Shown: positions 46,081-57,547 of the stretch, piece by piece
How positions within the stretch are numbered: position 1 is the stretch's first letter
How the letters are laid out: each line of letters starts with the position of its first letter
DNA from: Pseudoscleropodium purum
Lineage: Eukaryota > Streptophyta > Bryopsida > Hypnales > Brachytheciaceae
Direction: 5' to 3'
Assembly (NCBI GenBank): GCA_963969395.1
Contig: OZ017796.1
Coordinates: forward strand, 7,318,501 to 7,382,500
DNA length: 64,000 nt
Notes under the pieces: generated by a model
What the model was told of the DNA's origin: nothing
Databases searched by the model: none
The model's input: only the letters and a program-made list of their open reading frames with translations
Position numbers and translations under genes: made by a program

Positions 46081-47260
46081 TTTTTAATCATTGTCTTCTT
46101 TCACTCCCATCCAATAATGGCCATCTTGCAAACCAGACAAGCCTTTAATTCTTGCATGTAGGCTCCACAAAACAAGTCGTGTCCACAATCCTAGAAAATA
46201 CTTGCAATACTAGTTGAAGGGTAGTTGCAAGAAAGGGTGTGAGTCCATTTTTCATAGCATTTTATAAAACCGTTTTTTGTCCAAGCTATAACTTTTGAAT
46301 TTTAAACCCAATGCCAAAGCAAAAAACTTCTTTGTAGATTTTTTGATTGCAATTGTATCACTTATTTTTCAAAAAAATTCAAAAATAATTTTATATTTAT
46401 AAGTCAAATTTTCTAATTTGTCACACTTTCAGAGTTTTTGTTTTTTGTACTAAAGAATACCCAAATTCAATGATATAGAATTGGAATTTTGGTGGTCTAT
46501 TTCCACACTAGTTGTACATGTTTTATGTGAGGGGCATCAAGAAATTCATTATTTTATGTCCTCCACGTTTGTCCAAGTAGGCCAAAAAGGGGATCCATGA
46601 CAAGCACACCTTTGAACATAGAAGATGGTTTGAAGTTCATTCTTTTGGTGAAATTTCATCACCATCAAGTCCCTATTAGTGTCTAATTTTTAGATTTTTT
46701 TATTTCACTATAATTAATTAATTAAAAATACAAACATTGAAATACCCTTTTTCTACTCACAACTCTTCAAGTCCTAAAAAGGGGTATTTCAACTTGGGTC
46801 TACCTCTACTCCTTCTAACTTCAATAATATGAACTCTACATAACACTCCAGCCCATGGCCCCTACTAGTTCTCCATGGAAGATAGAAGTATTGATAGTTG
46901 TCAAGAATTGTTTCCAACTGTAATATGAATATTTGGTCCTAAGATTTGAATTGGTTAAATATGGGGCTTGACGATAGAGGATATTGGCTTTATGGTTAAC
47001 CAAATGATAGTTGGGGTTGAATCTGCTATATTGGAAAAGACGCCAAGCCACTTGTTTGTTGATGCTAATTTGGCCTTATCAATGAGTAATGAGAGTCAAT
47101 CATGAGGAATTTGATTTTTTAGAAAAAACTAGTAGTGTTGTTCCAATTCTATAAGAGGGAACTCTAGAGATATCTGGATCCATGATTTGAATTCCCCGGA
47201 GTTGGAATCCCATAAGTTACCTATGTTTCTAAGGCCATTCCTAGCTAGACCCCTAGCTAG
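46081..47260. other. AT-rich intergenic stretch
   Basis: No gene, RNA or element terminus supported. Confidence 0.55.
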
Positions 47261-47265
47261 CTCTA

Positions 47266-50200
47266 TGTCACAGCACAGGGCAGGTCAATTCCCCATTATA
47301 CTCACAAAAATCGCTCTAGAGTATAACTAAGTGACTCTAAAGATCGAACCCACGAGATCCTGTGAAGTATCTAGCTCTATTAAGCAGTTAAGCTAAGTCA
47401 GTATCCCAATCTTACTTTCCGGTCCTAGATCTAGAACCAGAAATACCACCACACCGGATAACTACAGACCGGATTACTCCTTCTTCCGGTCCTACTTATT
47501 ATCCGGTCCATACAAATACCCAAATCCCAGGATCTCACAACTTTCGATCCTGGAAATCCGTCCTGACCAATCCGGTCGGGATGGTCATCCTGTATCCGTA
47601 ATCCTATCCGGTTTAGTTTTGCCTCTGTTTCACCATCAGAGGGGTCGCCGCTTAATTTTGAGAGTGGTAGGCCCACCACTCCTTCCGTGACTTATAGTGG
47701 CTGAAGACCCACTGTCCTACTTCCTAAACTCCTAAGCTAATCCGGATCCGGTTTGGTCCTTCACAACAACCCAGATAGCAATCCGGGTTGTAGGTCACAC
47801 AAAGACTCCACACTCGACCCTCTCATACTACAACGACCTTGGTGCTACTTCCGATCCGTGCGAAGACAGGTGGTTACAAGTGCACCCGTCCGTTCCAACA
47901 TCAACTAAAGTTCTTCCGTTACCCATACGGGTGGTGAGACCTCACAGGAGATCGGACACTCGACCGGATTTCCCACCCGGGAGTTCTAGCGCAGCTAAGG
48001 AATCCCTCCCTACCCGCCTAGCCTAACAACGGCTTTCTCACCCGGAATCACAAACTCTAGAAGTGCTGAGGAACTAAGTTCACTCCCAACTCTTCGATAC
48101 CTACTCACATGCACCTTGGATCGAAAAAGAAACACCAAGGGGAGAAATCACTCGCAAACCAACTCGTACTATCCTAACTCCACATCATACAATCCTGTCG
48201 CGCTGGAGAGAGACACACAATGAGGAGAAGAGAAAGGTACAAGAAATTTGCAAAATGAACAACTCCCAGTTCCCATCTCAGAAACCGATTTATATACAAA
48301 GGGTAAAAACCCTAAAAGCACAAAAAGGAGCGGAAAACCCGTGGGGGTCCGCCGCCATCCTAATCTAACTTCCGGTCTAACCTAATACTGTTGAGCCGGA
48401 TCCGGATCCGGATCCGCTCCTACTCCTAACTGAAATCCAAAATCCTATCTACCCTACAACTCTGGATCCTATTGTCGGGCTTCCGACCTCCGGGACTAGC
48501 TCCTCGAAGACTTCACTCAAATTTCGGACCCGTTCCCCCTCCGCAGGATTCGATCCGGGTGGAGACTCCAGGTCGATGGTGATATCCGGTCTCGTGCCCG
48601 GAGTCCTAGTCCGTGCAGACTTCTTGGACTCAGGAGTCCAATCCTTCCTGTCCTTCGCCATAGTCGCGTCCGGAAAGAGATCCGGTAGCGAGATGTCAGA
48701 AAGATGAATACCTTTGTCGCACGTCGCTCCAGTCAGCTTCCGGCTGCTCTCCTCGATCCGGTCCGCAGCCTTCCGCCCCTCCACCATTGCCGTCTCCACC
48801 TGCTCAGCGAAGTCGGCGAGAATCCGGACCATTCGGGAACCGGATAGTTTCTTCTCTTCGTGGATCTTCTCGTCGAAGAGCTTCACCTTGGCGGCGACCG
48901 TTCCGGTCTCTCCCAGGACCACCTTGATCTGCTTGGCTATCTTCTGAGTCTCCTCCGCCATCTCCCGGGCGGCCGTCACGTCTTCCTGATAGGCAAAAAG
49001 AGTTGCCTTCAGTTTATCCACCTCCTCCTGCAACCGGCGGATCTCTGCTTCCTGTTTCCGGGTTTCTTCCGGATTCGTGATGCACTCCGCCACTTGTTCC
49101 GCCAATTTGCTGTCCGGTGCCACACCCACCAACTTGCCGATCGCCTCAAGCGTCCTGTGCTTGACCTCCCAATCCGCCCTGATGTTGCAGAGGACGTTGA
49201 TCAGACCGTTGAAAGGATCTTGCATTTCCGGGTCTCCCCCGGAAACGGTCTTCTCGGCTTCCGGTTTCTCTTCCGGGGCTAGTTTGTCTTGACCGGGAGG
49301 CATCCCGCGCTTGTATGGAGGCGTCAACTTCTGTCACTTGATCGGCGGCATCGGCTCCTCCTCTTCCTCGCTCGACTCCCGGTCTGACCCGGAATCGGAT
49401 TCGGCCTCGTCATCCGTCTCCGACTCCCCATACTTCAGGAGCACTTCCTGCGTCTTCCACACCTTCTCCTCCATGTCGGTGAGGACTTGGTTCTCCCGAT
49501 AGAGGTGGAAGAGATAAGGGCACACTAGAGTGGCCCTTTTCTTCCCAACCCTACTAACTAGCTGGGCCACGAGATCGGAAATGATCCGTGCCCAATCCAC
49601 TTTCCGGGTACCACTGAGGACACCGAAAATGGTATTGCCGAGGGTGATCGTCACCCTGGTTGGTTTTTCCGAGTGAAGAACCGGAACCAGGAATTGTAGG
49701 AGCCGACGGTGTCGGTCATCCAAGCAATCCTTGACCGCGTATCCGTCCTTCGGGTTGACGGCTCCCTTGAACTTCCCTCGGACAAACTCATCCTTCCGGT
49801 TCGCCATCCCTAAACCTCCTGCCCGGAAACCGTAAACCGCTCTCCACATTCCCTCGTTCCAGCTGACGGGAGTTCCTCTCACGGTGTTGTCAAACTGATT
49901 GGACAGCTTTCTGAGGAGCTCTTTGACCATTCTCTCCTCCCTAAAACCCCAGGGTTTCTCGGCAAACCCGAGGCAACCCATGGATTTGAGGTCCTCCATG
50001 AGTTGAGACTTTTCCGGCTCTGTGGAGGGAATAACCGGAATAACTTTCCGGAGCTTCACCTCACCTGCAGAGGGACTCGCTGGTCTAGACCTACGTAGCG
50101 GAGGCATTCCCACTCGAATCTACCTCACTCTCTCCTAGCCGCATGTCCCGTTCCTCACGTTCTCTCTCCGATCTCAACCGGAATCAAAACAGACAGAACA

Positions 50201-50544
50201 CAAACGCACAAACGCCAAAAACTCAACCGCGCGCGCTCAAGGTCGAGTTTCTAAAAGGGGGTGCAACAGTGAAAGCTCCTCCTTTTATAGTCCCTGGACC
50301 CTTTCCGGTTTGTCATCATGAATCCGGTTTGCCATCATAATCCGGTCCTAGACCTAATCCGTGTTGCATTCCGTTTCCGTCGTTAGTTACTCCTTACCGG
50401 ATTAGATCCAAGAGGCCCACTACTTCTCGTTCCGTGCTAATTTTGAGTTTTCCTTCCCCACCTAATCAGGTCCGGTTCCCTAATGAATAGTTTCCGTTCC
50501 TATTTTGGTGTATACTAAGAAAACCAAAATTCTAAGCTGCGACA
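47266..50544 (-). mobile_element. TGTCGCAGC-ended 3.3-kb family element, copy 3
   Basis: Perfect 5-bp target duplication CTCTA (47261-47265 and 50545-50549), 3279 bp, minus orientation relative to copy 2. The left end TGTCACAGC has one change from the family sequence; the right end is GCTGCGACA. It contains the tRNA-like module (near 47335-47400), the GGATCC hexamer run (about 48393-48418), the ORF with one internal stop and the TATA-bearing leader. Confidence 0.88.
48449..50107 (-). pseudogene. Element ORF of copy 3, interrupted by one TGA
   Basis: Matches the 552-aa protein of copy 2 from end to end in one frame, except that TGA at 49334-49336 replaces the CGA (R258) of copy 2, right after the acidic linker. 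Upstream half: about 257 aa (globular domain plus acidic tract). Downstream half: coiled coil plus Pro/Ser tail. Both halves remain otherwise open, with no frameshift. Copy 4 carries the same TGA. Either a trans-mobilised dead copy or stop-codon readthrough would explain this. Confidence 0.8.
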
Positions 50545-50904
50545 CTCTATCCAAGCAAGAAGTTGAAATTTTATCCAATGACACTAGTCTACCACAATAA
50601 GCTTGTCCTATGAACTTCACCTTCATTGGTTGGGGAGGAGAGTTCAATATATTCAACCATGTTTCTCAATGCCACAATAATTTGGTTCCAAAACTTTGAT
50701 CCTTTTGTAGCAGACAATTTGTGAACCATAAAACCATATTTAATTTCTTTACTTAATTTGAATACAAATATCTTGCAATTAGTCTATAATGTTAAAGTTT
50801 TCTTCCACCCATTCTCATATTTTAGTATTTAAAAAGATCATAGGGTTAGATATTTTTTTTAAAGATTCTTTATGCATTAGAAATGGCACAATTTAAAGTG
50901 ATTT

Positions 50905-51235
50905 CACTATAACACAACATGGTAAAAAAAAACCGCATTCAAAATTGAATACAGTTTTTTTTGACACATTTTTGTGCAAGTCGACTTTGAGGGTAGGTAG
51001 TGTTTTTTTGCAGTTTTTCACTACAATTTCTAGAATTTGGAAGAATATAATATACCATTGGAAGGATATAGAAAATATCTTTTCAACAGGATATTATACA
51101 TTTTCAAATTCTAAAAATTGCAGTTAGAAATTGCAAAAGAAGTTTGTTGTCCACTACGAGCGCATGCACAAAAATGTGGCAAAAAAAACGCACTCAATTT
51201 TGAGTGTTTTTTTTTTACCATGTTTTGTTATAGTG
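50905..51235. mobile_element. CACTA-like MITE (331 bp)
   Basis: The terminal CACTATAACA at the left and TGTTATAGTG at the right (with one base offset) open inverted arms of about 75-80 bp that include AACCGCATTCAAAATTGAA and ACACATTTTTGTGC-type words. TTT flanks both sides (50902-50904 and 51236-51238), a 3-bp duplication as expected for CACTA/EnSpm elements, though TTT is low-information. Noncoding. Confidence 0.65.
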
Positions 51236-51491
51236 TTTTTAACTACAAAGGGCTTTAGGACTCTAAGATTCATTGACATATTTCTTATCTAACTATTCAC
51301 CTAAATTAACTAAGCAACATCAATAAATTCTAAATCAAATTCCATAGTCCAAATTTTCCTTGATCAAAACACAATTATTATTAGAGAAAATAGAGGAAGA
51401 TAATCCAAAATGACTTCCTTCTTCAGAGTCCCTAATAAGAAGGAGATGAAGATTTATAGTTTTTCAGGCAAAATAGTTCATGGCTTAACAA

Positions 51492-51504
51492 CACTACAAG
51501 AAAA
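51492..51504 (+). other. Lone CACTA transposon terminus
   Basis: CACTACAAGAAAA matches the classic end of plant EnSpm/CACTA elements. No inverted partner was seen nearby, so it may be a fragment or chance. Confidence 0.3.
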
Positions 51505-51665
51505 AGCTTCAATATTTCAAATGAGTTTTAAAGTATAATCCTTGATATGGAATTAAAAGTAATGACCTCTAAAGAAATTTTTGGTAAAAATTTAGTAAAA
51601 ACACATACATTTCAATAAGTATCAATGCTATACCAAAGTTCACAGCCGTGCCAATCAGAATATTT

Positions 51666-54600
51666 TCAAAAGTACCAGACACCCGGACTCCTCAACATCC
51701 AGGAAGCTTGATTTAAATGGGGATCCGCACATCGACCACATGGCAGGTTGGCATGGCCCATGAAGAGAGGATTTTTTTGTTTTTTCCACTTGAGTGTTGA
51801 GTGTAGCTGGTATGTAGTTTTCACTGCATGGTGTGAATTTTCCATCCCCTGGTAGCTCCACACTGCTAGGGAGCCATGTTTTTCCATGAAATATGGTGCA
51901 TGGCAAATGAAGACATGCTGCAATGTCATAGGAATATGAAGTGCTAGTAAGCACTATCATTGCCATGTACCTGACAATCTAGCAGTGAGGCTTTCAACCA
52001 ATGATTAATCATTGAAATAACTAAAGCAGGTTGCTAGTGCTAAACATCTGCTATGCTTATTATTAAACTCTCCCATAATTTTTTGCATATGTTATTCGAG
52101 CATATGTCTAGGGAGCATCCATTCCATCAGAATGAGATATCACTATCAGTACATGCAAACCGGGGTTATAGAAAGCTACAGTGGAAAGCTAAGTGGAAGC
52201 AAACAAGCCATGCATTCCCATGTTATCCAGGCAAGATTCGAAGCCCAAGCTCCACATGGAAAGAGGAGCTGGCTCTTGTATTCGCATGATGCTTCACCTT
52301 ATTAACTGGGAATTCATGGGGGCAAGAGTTGAGGCCTCTTTAGAATTCTATTTGCAGGCCAAATCGAACAAAGAGGGTTGGATGGTGTGATGCAAGTCAA
52401 ACCCTAGTTGCATGGGCTGACATTTCGGGAGTTTGGAACACTAGCTGGAAGAGCTCTGCCGCAGTACCAGTTTCGTCAGGTAACTTAACTGTGTAAGGAT
52501 GGACTGGTCTCCACTGAAATCATCATTTTCTAATACTCTGGGAATCAATTGCTTAAAAAATGGAAAAGTATTCATTGGAAGTCAAACTGTTGTAGAAGAT
52601 GTTCCTTTTTCACAACAAAATTGGGAGGACAATAGAAGGCTAAGTGGAATCAGTCAAACCGCTGCAATAATTTCAAATGCTCAGATGTATCAAACGTTGA
52701 AATTTGTGCATGCAAGTAGTAACAAGCAAATTTTGACAATGAAGGATGGTTTAGAGCAGTCTCACCATATAGTGGGTCACTTCGTGTTCACCAAAGCATT
52801 TGAGGTAAAGCCGGCCCCATGCGTCAATTTTTGTGCTTGAAATCTTGTGCTCATTGCTCCTTTGTCATCCTCAATCCGGTGAAGTAAGGTATCAATGCAT
52901 CTAATGCTTGCCACAACTCAAGTCCATCTCTTCTAGCCTGACCCCTATTTAATGTGTTCTTTTCAGCGTTCACAATGTCTACATAAAGTTTTCTCGGTGG
53001 ATTTCCTTGGATGCTTGGATTTAGCTTGAAAATTTTGAGGGCACATGCTCCACTGAACGATGGTTTGTTAGGTACGTTGTTGCATTTACCAAAAAGATCT
53101 TCATCCTTGAAAATGGTCACGTTGCCGCCATGAGCACTTGTTATCGATACTGCTCTTTCCATATCTTCTACAATTGACTTCCTGAGGGCATCATCACGTA
53201 TGGTACAAATATGGATAAAATGAAGGTGAACAATCTTCTCTATGATTCTATTCAAACCGTGCAAAGTGCAAATATGCACTCTATCTAATGGAATTGCAAA
53301 AATTGGTCTCCATCGTTGTTTTGTGGCTTCACCCGTCAAAGGTTTGGCTATGATTTTTTTTGAGAATCACCCTTCGTTCCAAGAGTGCTTGCATCTCTTA
53401 AGCCTTGCAACTTTAGCATCTATTTGGGAGCCAGTCGTTGATTTCACTCGCTCTTAGCAACAATAGATACACGGATGTAAGTTGTTGGCACCGTGTTTCA
53501 ATCCGTAAACGCGCTTGATCGTTTCCATGTCTGCGGCAAGATGCCACTCGATAGGGAAATCGCCGATTCATGGAACATTCAGCAACTGACCCTCTCCTTG
53601 TAACTTAATCAAACTGGGGATTTGGGTTTGATCAAATACCCACTTTAAGATCTCGTATGACTCTCGTGGCACTTGAAATGATGCGATAGGCCAAATCTCT
53701 TTCTCTGACCGCACAGAAATATACCGCTCACTATCAATGTCGATGCTGTTATCTAAAGCTCGGTTCATCAACGTGATAGACACCTTTTCCATTTTTTGTG
53801 CATGTATGATCTCTGCTTCATCAAGTTTGAGTACGAAGATCAAGGGCTTTCCATTCAATTCTGAAACAAGATCAATCACTAAATTAGAAAATGAACGTAA
53901 TCAACGTTTGCATGCATGAGAAGAAAAACTTTTGATGATGGATACCGAGAAATTACTATACTCCCGTGGCTTTGAACGGATTTGGACAAAGTACTTCAAT
54001 TTTCGCTAACATTTGTTTTTCAATATCGATGAGGTTCCGAAGTTAGGTTTCAATATCGATGAGGTCAATATCGATGCCAGGTTCCAAAGTTAGGTCTGAA
54101 CGTTGCCTTTAGAGATGGACTCCTGAAGCATGTGGCACAAGATATCTTCAAACTTGCAAAATATTGACTTCGTTACAAGAGATTTGTTCCATCTCATACC
54201 TGTGTATTTTGACCATTTATTATAATATCAACAAAGCTGACGCTCATAGTTAATAGGTATGGATTTATGATACAATCCCAGCCACCCTTTGACAAGAATT
54301 GATGTGATGTGAAAATCTCTTTCTAAAACGTTTTTGGTAAAGCAGGGTGGATTGACTTGACGAGGCCTTACCGAGGTTGGTTTTTTAAAAGACATCGAGG
54401 AGATTGTGAGTACAGGTATAGCTTCTACTTTTCCTCAATGCATAACTTTCTTGAACCCGCAGTCTTGGTCCCTTGGTACTCGCAATACGGATTTGGAACA
54501 ATTATCATATTGTTGACATAATTCTGCAACAATATGATAGGGCCCTCCTGGCAACTGGCAAACGAGACAACTAACACAAGACACAAAAGACTCTATCATA

Positions 54601-56381
54601 TTTCACATGAAAACATCTAACTTAAAAGCTCTATTAGTTGGTAGATGTAATACAATAGATCTCCAGTCCCCTCCAGTCCTCCGAAAACGAAGTTGACCAA
54701 TGTAGAAGCAGTTTGCGTCCCTATAGCACTTGAGACTTGACTGGGAAAGGGACTCAAACTTGGGAACGAAACTGGCTGGCACTGAACCACTCTAGCCAGA
54801 GTTGGAACTTATTAACTTATCATAGTGTTGTTCCGAAGAGCCTCCGAATCCGAATGGTTCCCTAGGAAAGAGAGCAGCAAGACAAGGCTGCAAGTAGCTC
54901 CTCCCCAGTTCTCTTAGCTAGTCTCAAGTACAAAGGGTAGCAGATCAAGCATGGGAATAGAAGGGAAGGAATCGAATCGAATCTTAGTGGTGATATGAAG
55001 ATATGAAGTTCACAAGAGATATGAGTCCAAGCGACGGACTGCAAACAGAGCATATTCACTAACTCACTAACAGGAAGGTCTTTTCAAGTAGCTTTGAATT
55101 GTAAATGGATCGATTCATGTGAAGAGTTAACGAAGCAGACAATAGTAAGACTTACAATTACAAAAAAATTGAGAAAAAATAGGTTTGGCGGTTGACTGAT
55201 GGCGTTATCCCATACAGCTCCACCGTAGTACGTTGCACTTGTTCAATATCAACAAAGATTGAGTTCATTTCGTTGAGTGAAACCCTCACAAGATCCGTAG
55301 ACTTTGATTTTGGCATCTTATCCAAATAGAATTTTGCCATGCGGATGCCGACTGCATTCAATTTTGAAGTCTCGCACAATGATACTACTTCCGTCTCTGA
55401 GAGTAATGAGGCCAGGACTTTACCGGTTCCAGTTTGCATTGTTTTATCACCATGCAAACGTTTTCGTGATCTAGTTTCTTGGTTTATAGTTTGAATGAGA
55501 CTTGATGTTGTTGGGGCAATGACAAATCGCAATGATCTCAGCCTGCGCTTTATTAGACCTCTAGTCGGTGCTAAACAAGATAAATCCTTCCTTAGGCGAA
55601 TGGTGGTGCGGTATCCGTAAGGCGACTTTTTTAGATTCTACAATCGCAGCTCTCTCTCCGCCTAAAAGGTATTAGTCACTCTTTTTAAATTAGATTTAAT
55701 CGACCTGATTTTACCCTCATACCTCTCACGTAAGGCTTCAATCTCAATCCAATAGTGGATTTCTAACTGCAAAGAATTTTCTTCGTTTTGGCTTGACCAG
55801 ACGTTCATGCGGCGCAAACACTCCTCAAATTCAGCATTTAAGCGTTGGCATTCTAGTTTTACAGATTGGACTTGGCTCTTGAGTAACTCACTGGTTGCTA
55901 AAGTTTGTTGGTTTTCTTCTTCAACAATTTGTCTAGTGTGTAACTCATCGGTACCGATTTGAAGTAGTCGATTCTTCTCTTCAATGTTTTTTGTCAAAAA
56001 CCTTACGCTCTCTTGCAGACTACTAATTTCTCGCTCTGCTTCATCCAATCAAAACTTGAGTGTACTATCGCTACATGCAGACAAACTCTAAACGTATCCT
56101 CGGAGCCCTCGTTTGCCTTCTCCAACAAATTCAAACAAGTCACTTACATTGCAGAAGCTTGGGCGTTTTTTTGAGCTAGGGTGATGAGGATATATAGATC
56201 CGTCAATCCATACGTCAACGTTTGTTGCACCACTCTGGCGCAATCTAGGAAATTCAGATTTGGGATTCCAAGCACAATATGGATATCACTTCCCGGACTA
56301 TCCAGACTTTAGAAAAACGTCCTTCCAGAAATGAAAACAATATTGGAAAATTACAAAATTACATGGTGTTATGGAAGGCAT
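51666..56381 (-). pseudogene. Decayed multi-exon gene of an unnamed, probably repetitive family
   Basis: One minus-strand frame runs 56381-55161 (ATG at 56379-56381) with stops at 56298, 56286, 56088, 56049, 55662 and 55638. It includes HFWKDVFLKSG, NVDVWIDGSIYPHHPSSKKR and a coiled coil (about 56045-55665). After an intron with acceptor TTGTTTCAG (about 53864) the frame continues to about 52800 with stops at 53568, 53454, 53367, 52851 and 52824. It includes IEWHLAADMETIKRVYGL, a CIYCC pair, RWRPIFAIPLDRVHICTLHG and GACALKIFKLNP. A small frameshift precedes GEHEVTHYM, then donor GTGAGA (52765) and acceptor TTGCAG (51918) lead to HVFICHAPYFMEKHGSLAVW. I know of similar unnamed proteins only vaguely. 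An Asp followed by a CxxC pair and His residues could point to an RNase-H-like transposase origin, which is speculative. Confidence 0.65.
54504..54538. repeat. 12-bp stem hairpin in the relic's intron
   Basis: ATCATATTGTTG (54504-54515) pairs perfectly with CAACAATATGAT (54527-54538) over an 11-nt loop. Confidence 0.7.
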
Positions 56382-57542
56382 GTTGGTACACCACAATCAT
56401 ATTCTATATAGGTCAAATTCCAAAATTGAATTTTCTCCTAATTTCACATATTCAGCACCTGATTGCGTTATAATAGTGAAAGGATTATGTATTTAAGTTT
56501 TTATTATTAAAATAACTAAGCATGCATCTTAGTAAGTTTGTATTTAAGAATTTCATGTGGTTTTAAAAAGAAATTGTTATGAAATTGTAGTCCTTTTAAG
56601 TTGTGTAAAAATTTGTGATTTTGAAAAGTTCCCATAAATAAGGATATATAGTAATACATCAAATTAAGGATTAAAATTGAACATGGATATGACTCAAACA
56701 TTTTTTTAGCTAATTATCATGTTTATAAACATTTTTTCTATAAATTGGTATTCGGAATTGTTCCTTTTGCCTCCAATCTGGAATGGAGATAGTTCTAGAA
56801 TTGACAACAAAGGAATGAAAAGGAATATCAAAATTATTCAATTTTATTGCTCAATAGTGTTGTGGATGGAATATTACAACTTTCTCATGAATTTGTCATC
56901 AAATTCATGTAAATAAAAAATGTCTAATTTCTAGTACACATTGAATGAGTCAAAAAATGATAATGTTTTGTGGAGACGGTCCTTTTCGGAACCAATATTG
57001 TGCACTTGCCCTTGGGAGTTTGCTCGTGGAGCATGCGACTTCGATTTCTAATTGGAGCATATTTTCTAGCAATAGTTAATATTTTCAATCTTTCTTCCAT
57101 CATAGGTAGTGACTAGTGCAGCAGGACAATTCTTTCTCTCGATTATCAAAAAACCAATAAACTTGGAGCCTAAACTAAAAAGAGTTGTAACTTGCTATCC
57201 TATTTTGTGATTCATCCGTGGATTATCGTACTTTCTCGTATTTTACAAAGTAATTCTGAACAAAACACTAAAGCCAAGGGAGCAGTGTACACATTTAAGA
57301 CTGTATCATAAGCCAGTTGAAAGCCCATCTGAATTCTCTACTCACTCAGCACATTCTGAATTGCACCAACAGAATTCAGTATCCAAATCTAAATAAAAAA
57401 ACAAAATACTTCAAAATGCATGATCAAAACTTGAACAAACGAGAAAATAGGGAGTTAGAAACAAAACAAAAAATTAGGGAGTCAGAGAAGCCCCCCCGAG
57501 AGAAGCGCACAATAGGAGGGTGACACGTAGGAGGGAATTTTG
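56382..57542. other. Gene-free stretch upstream of the decayed gene
   Basis: AT-rich, no supported features. Confidence 0.5.
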
Positions 57543-57547
57543 GGAGG

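Noticed and set aside
52499..52840. 113-codon plus-strand frame as a gene
   Set aside because: Antisense to the decayed multi-exon gene's exon/intron boundary; no domain.
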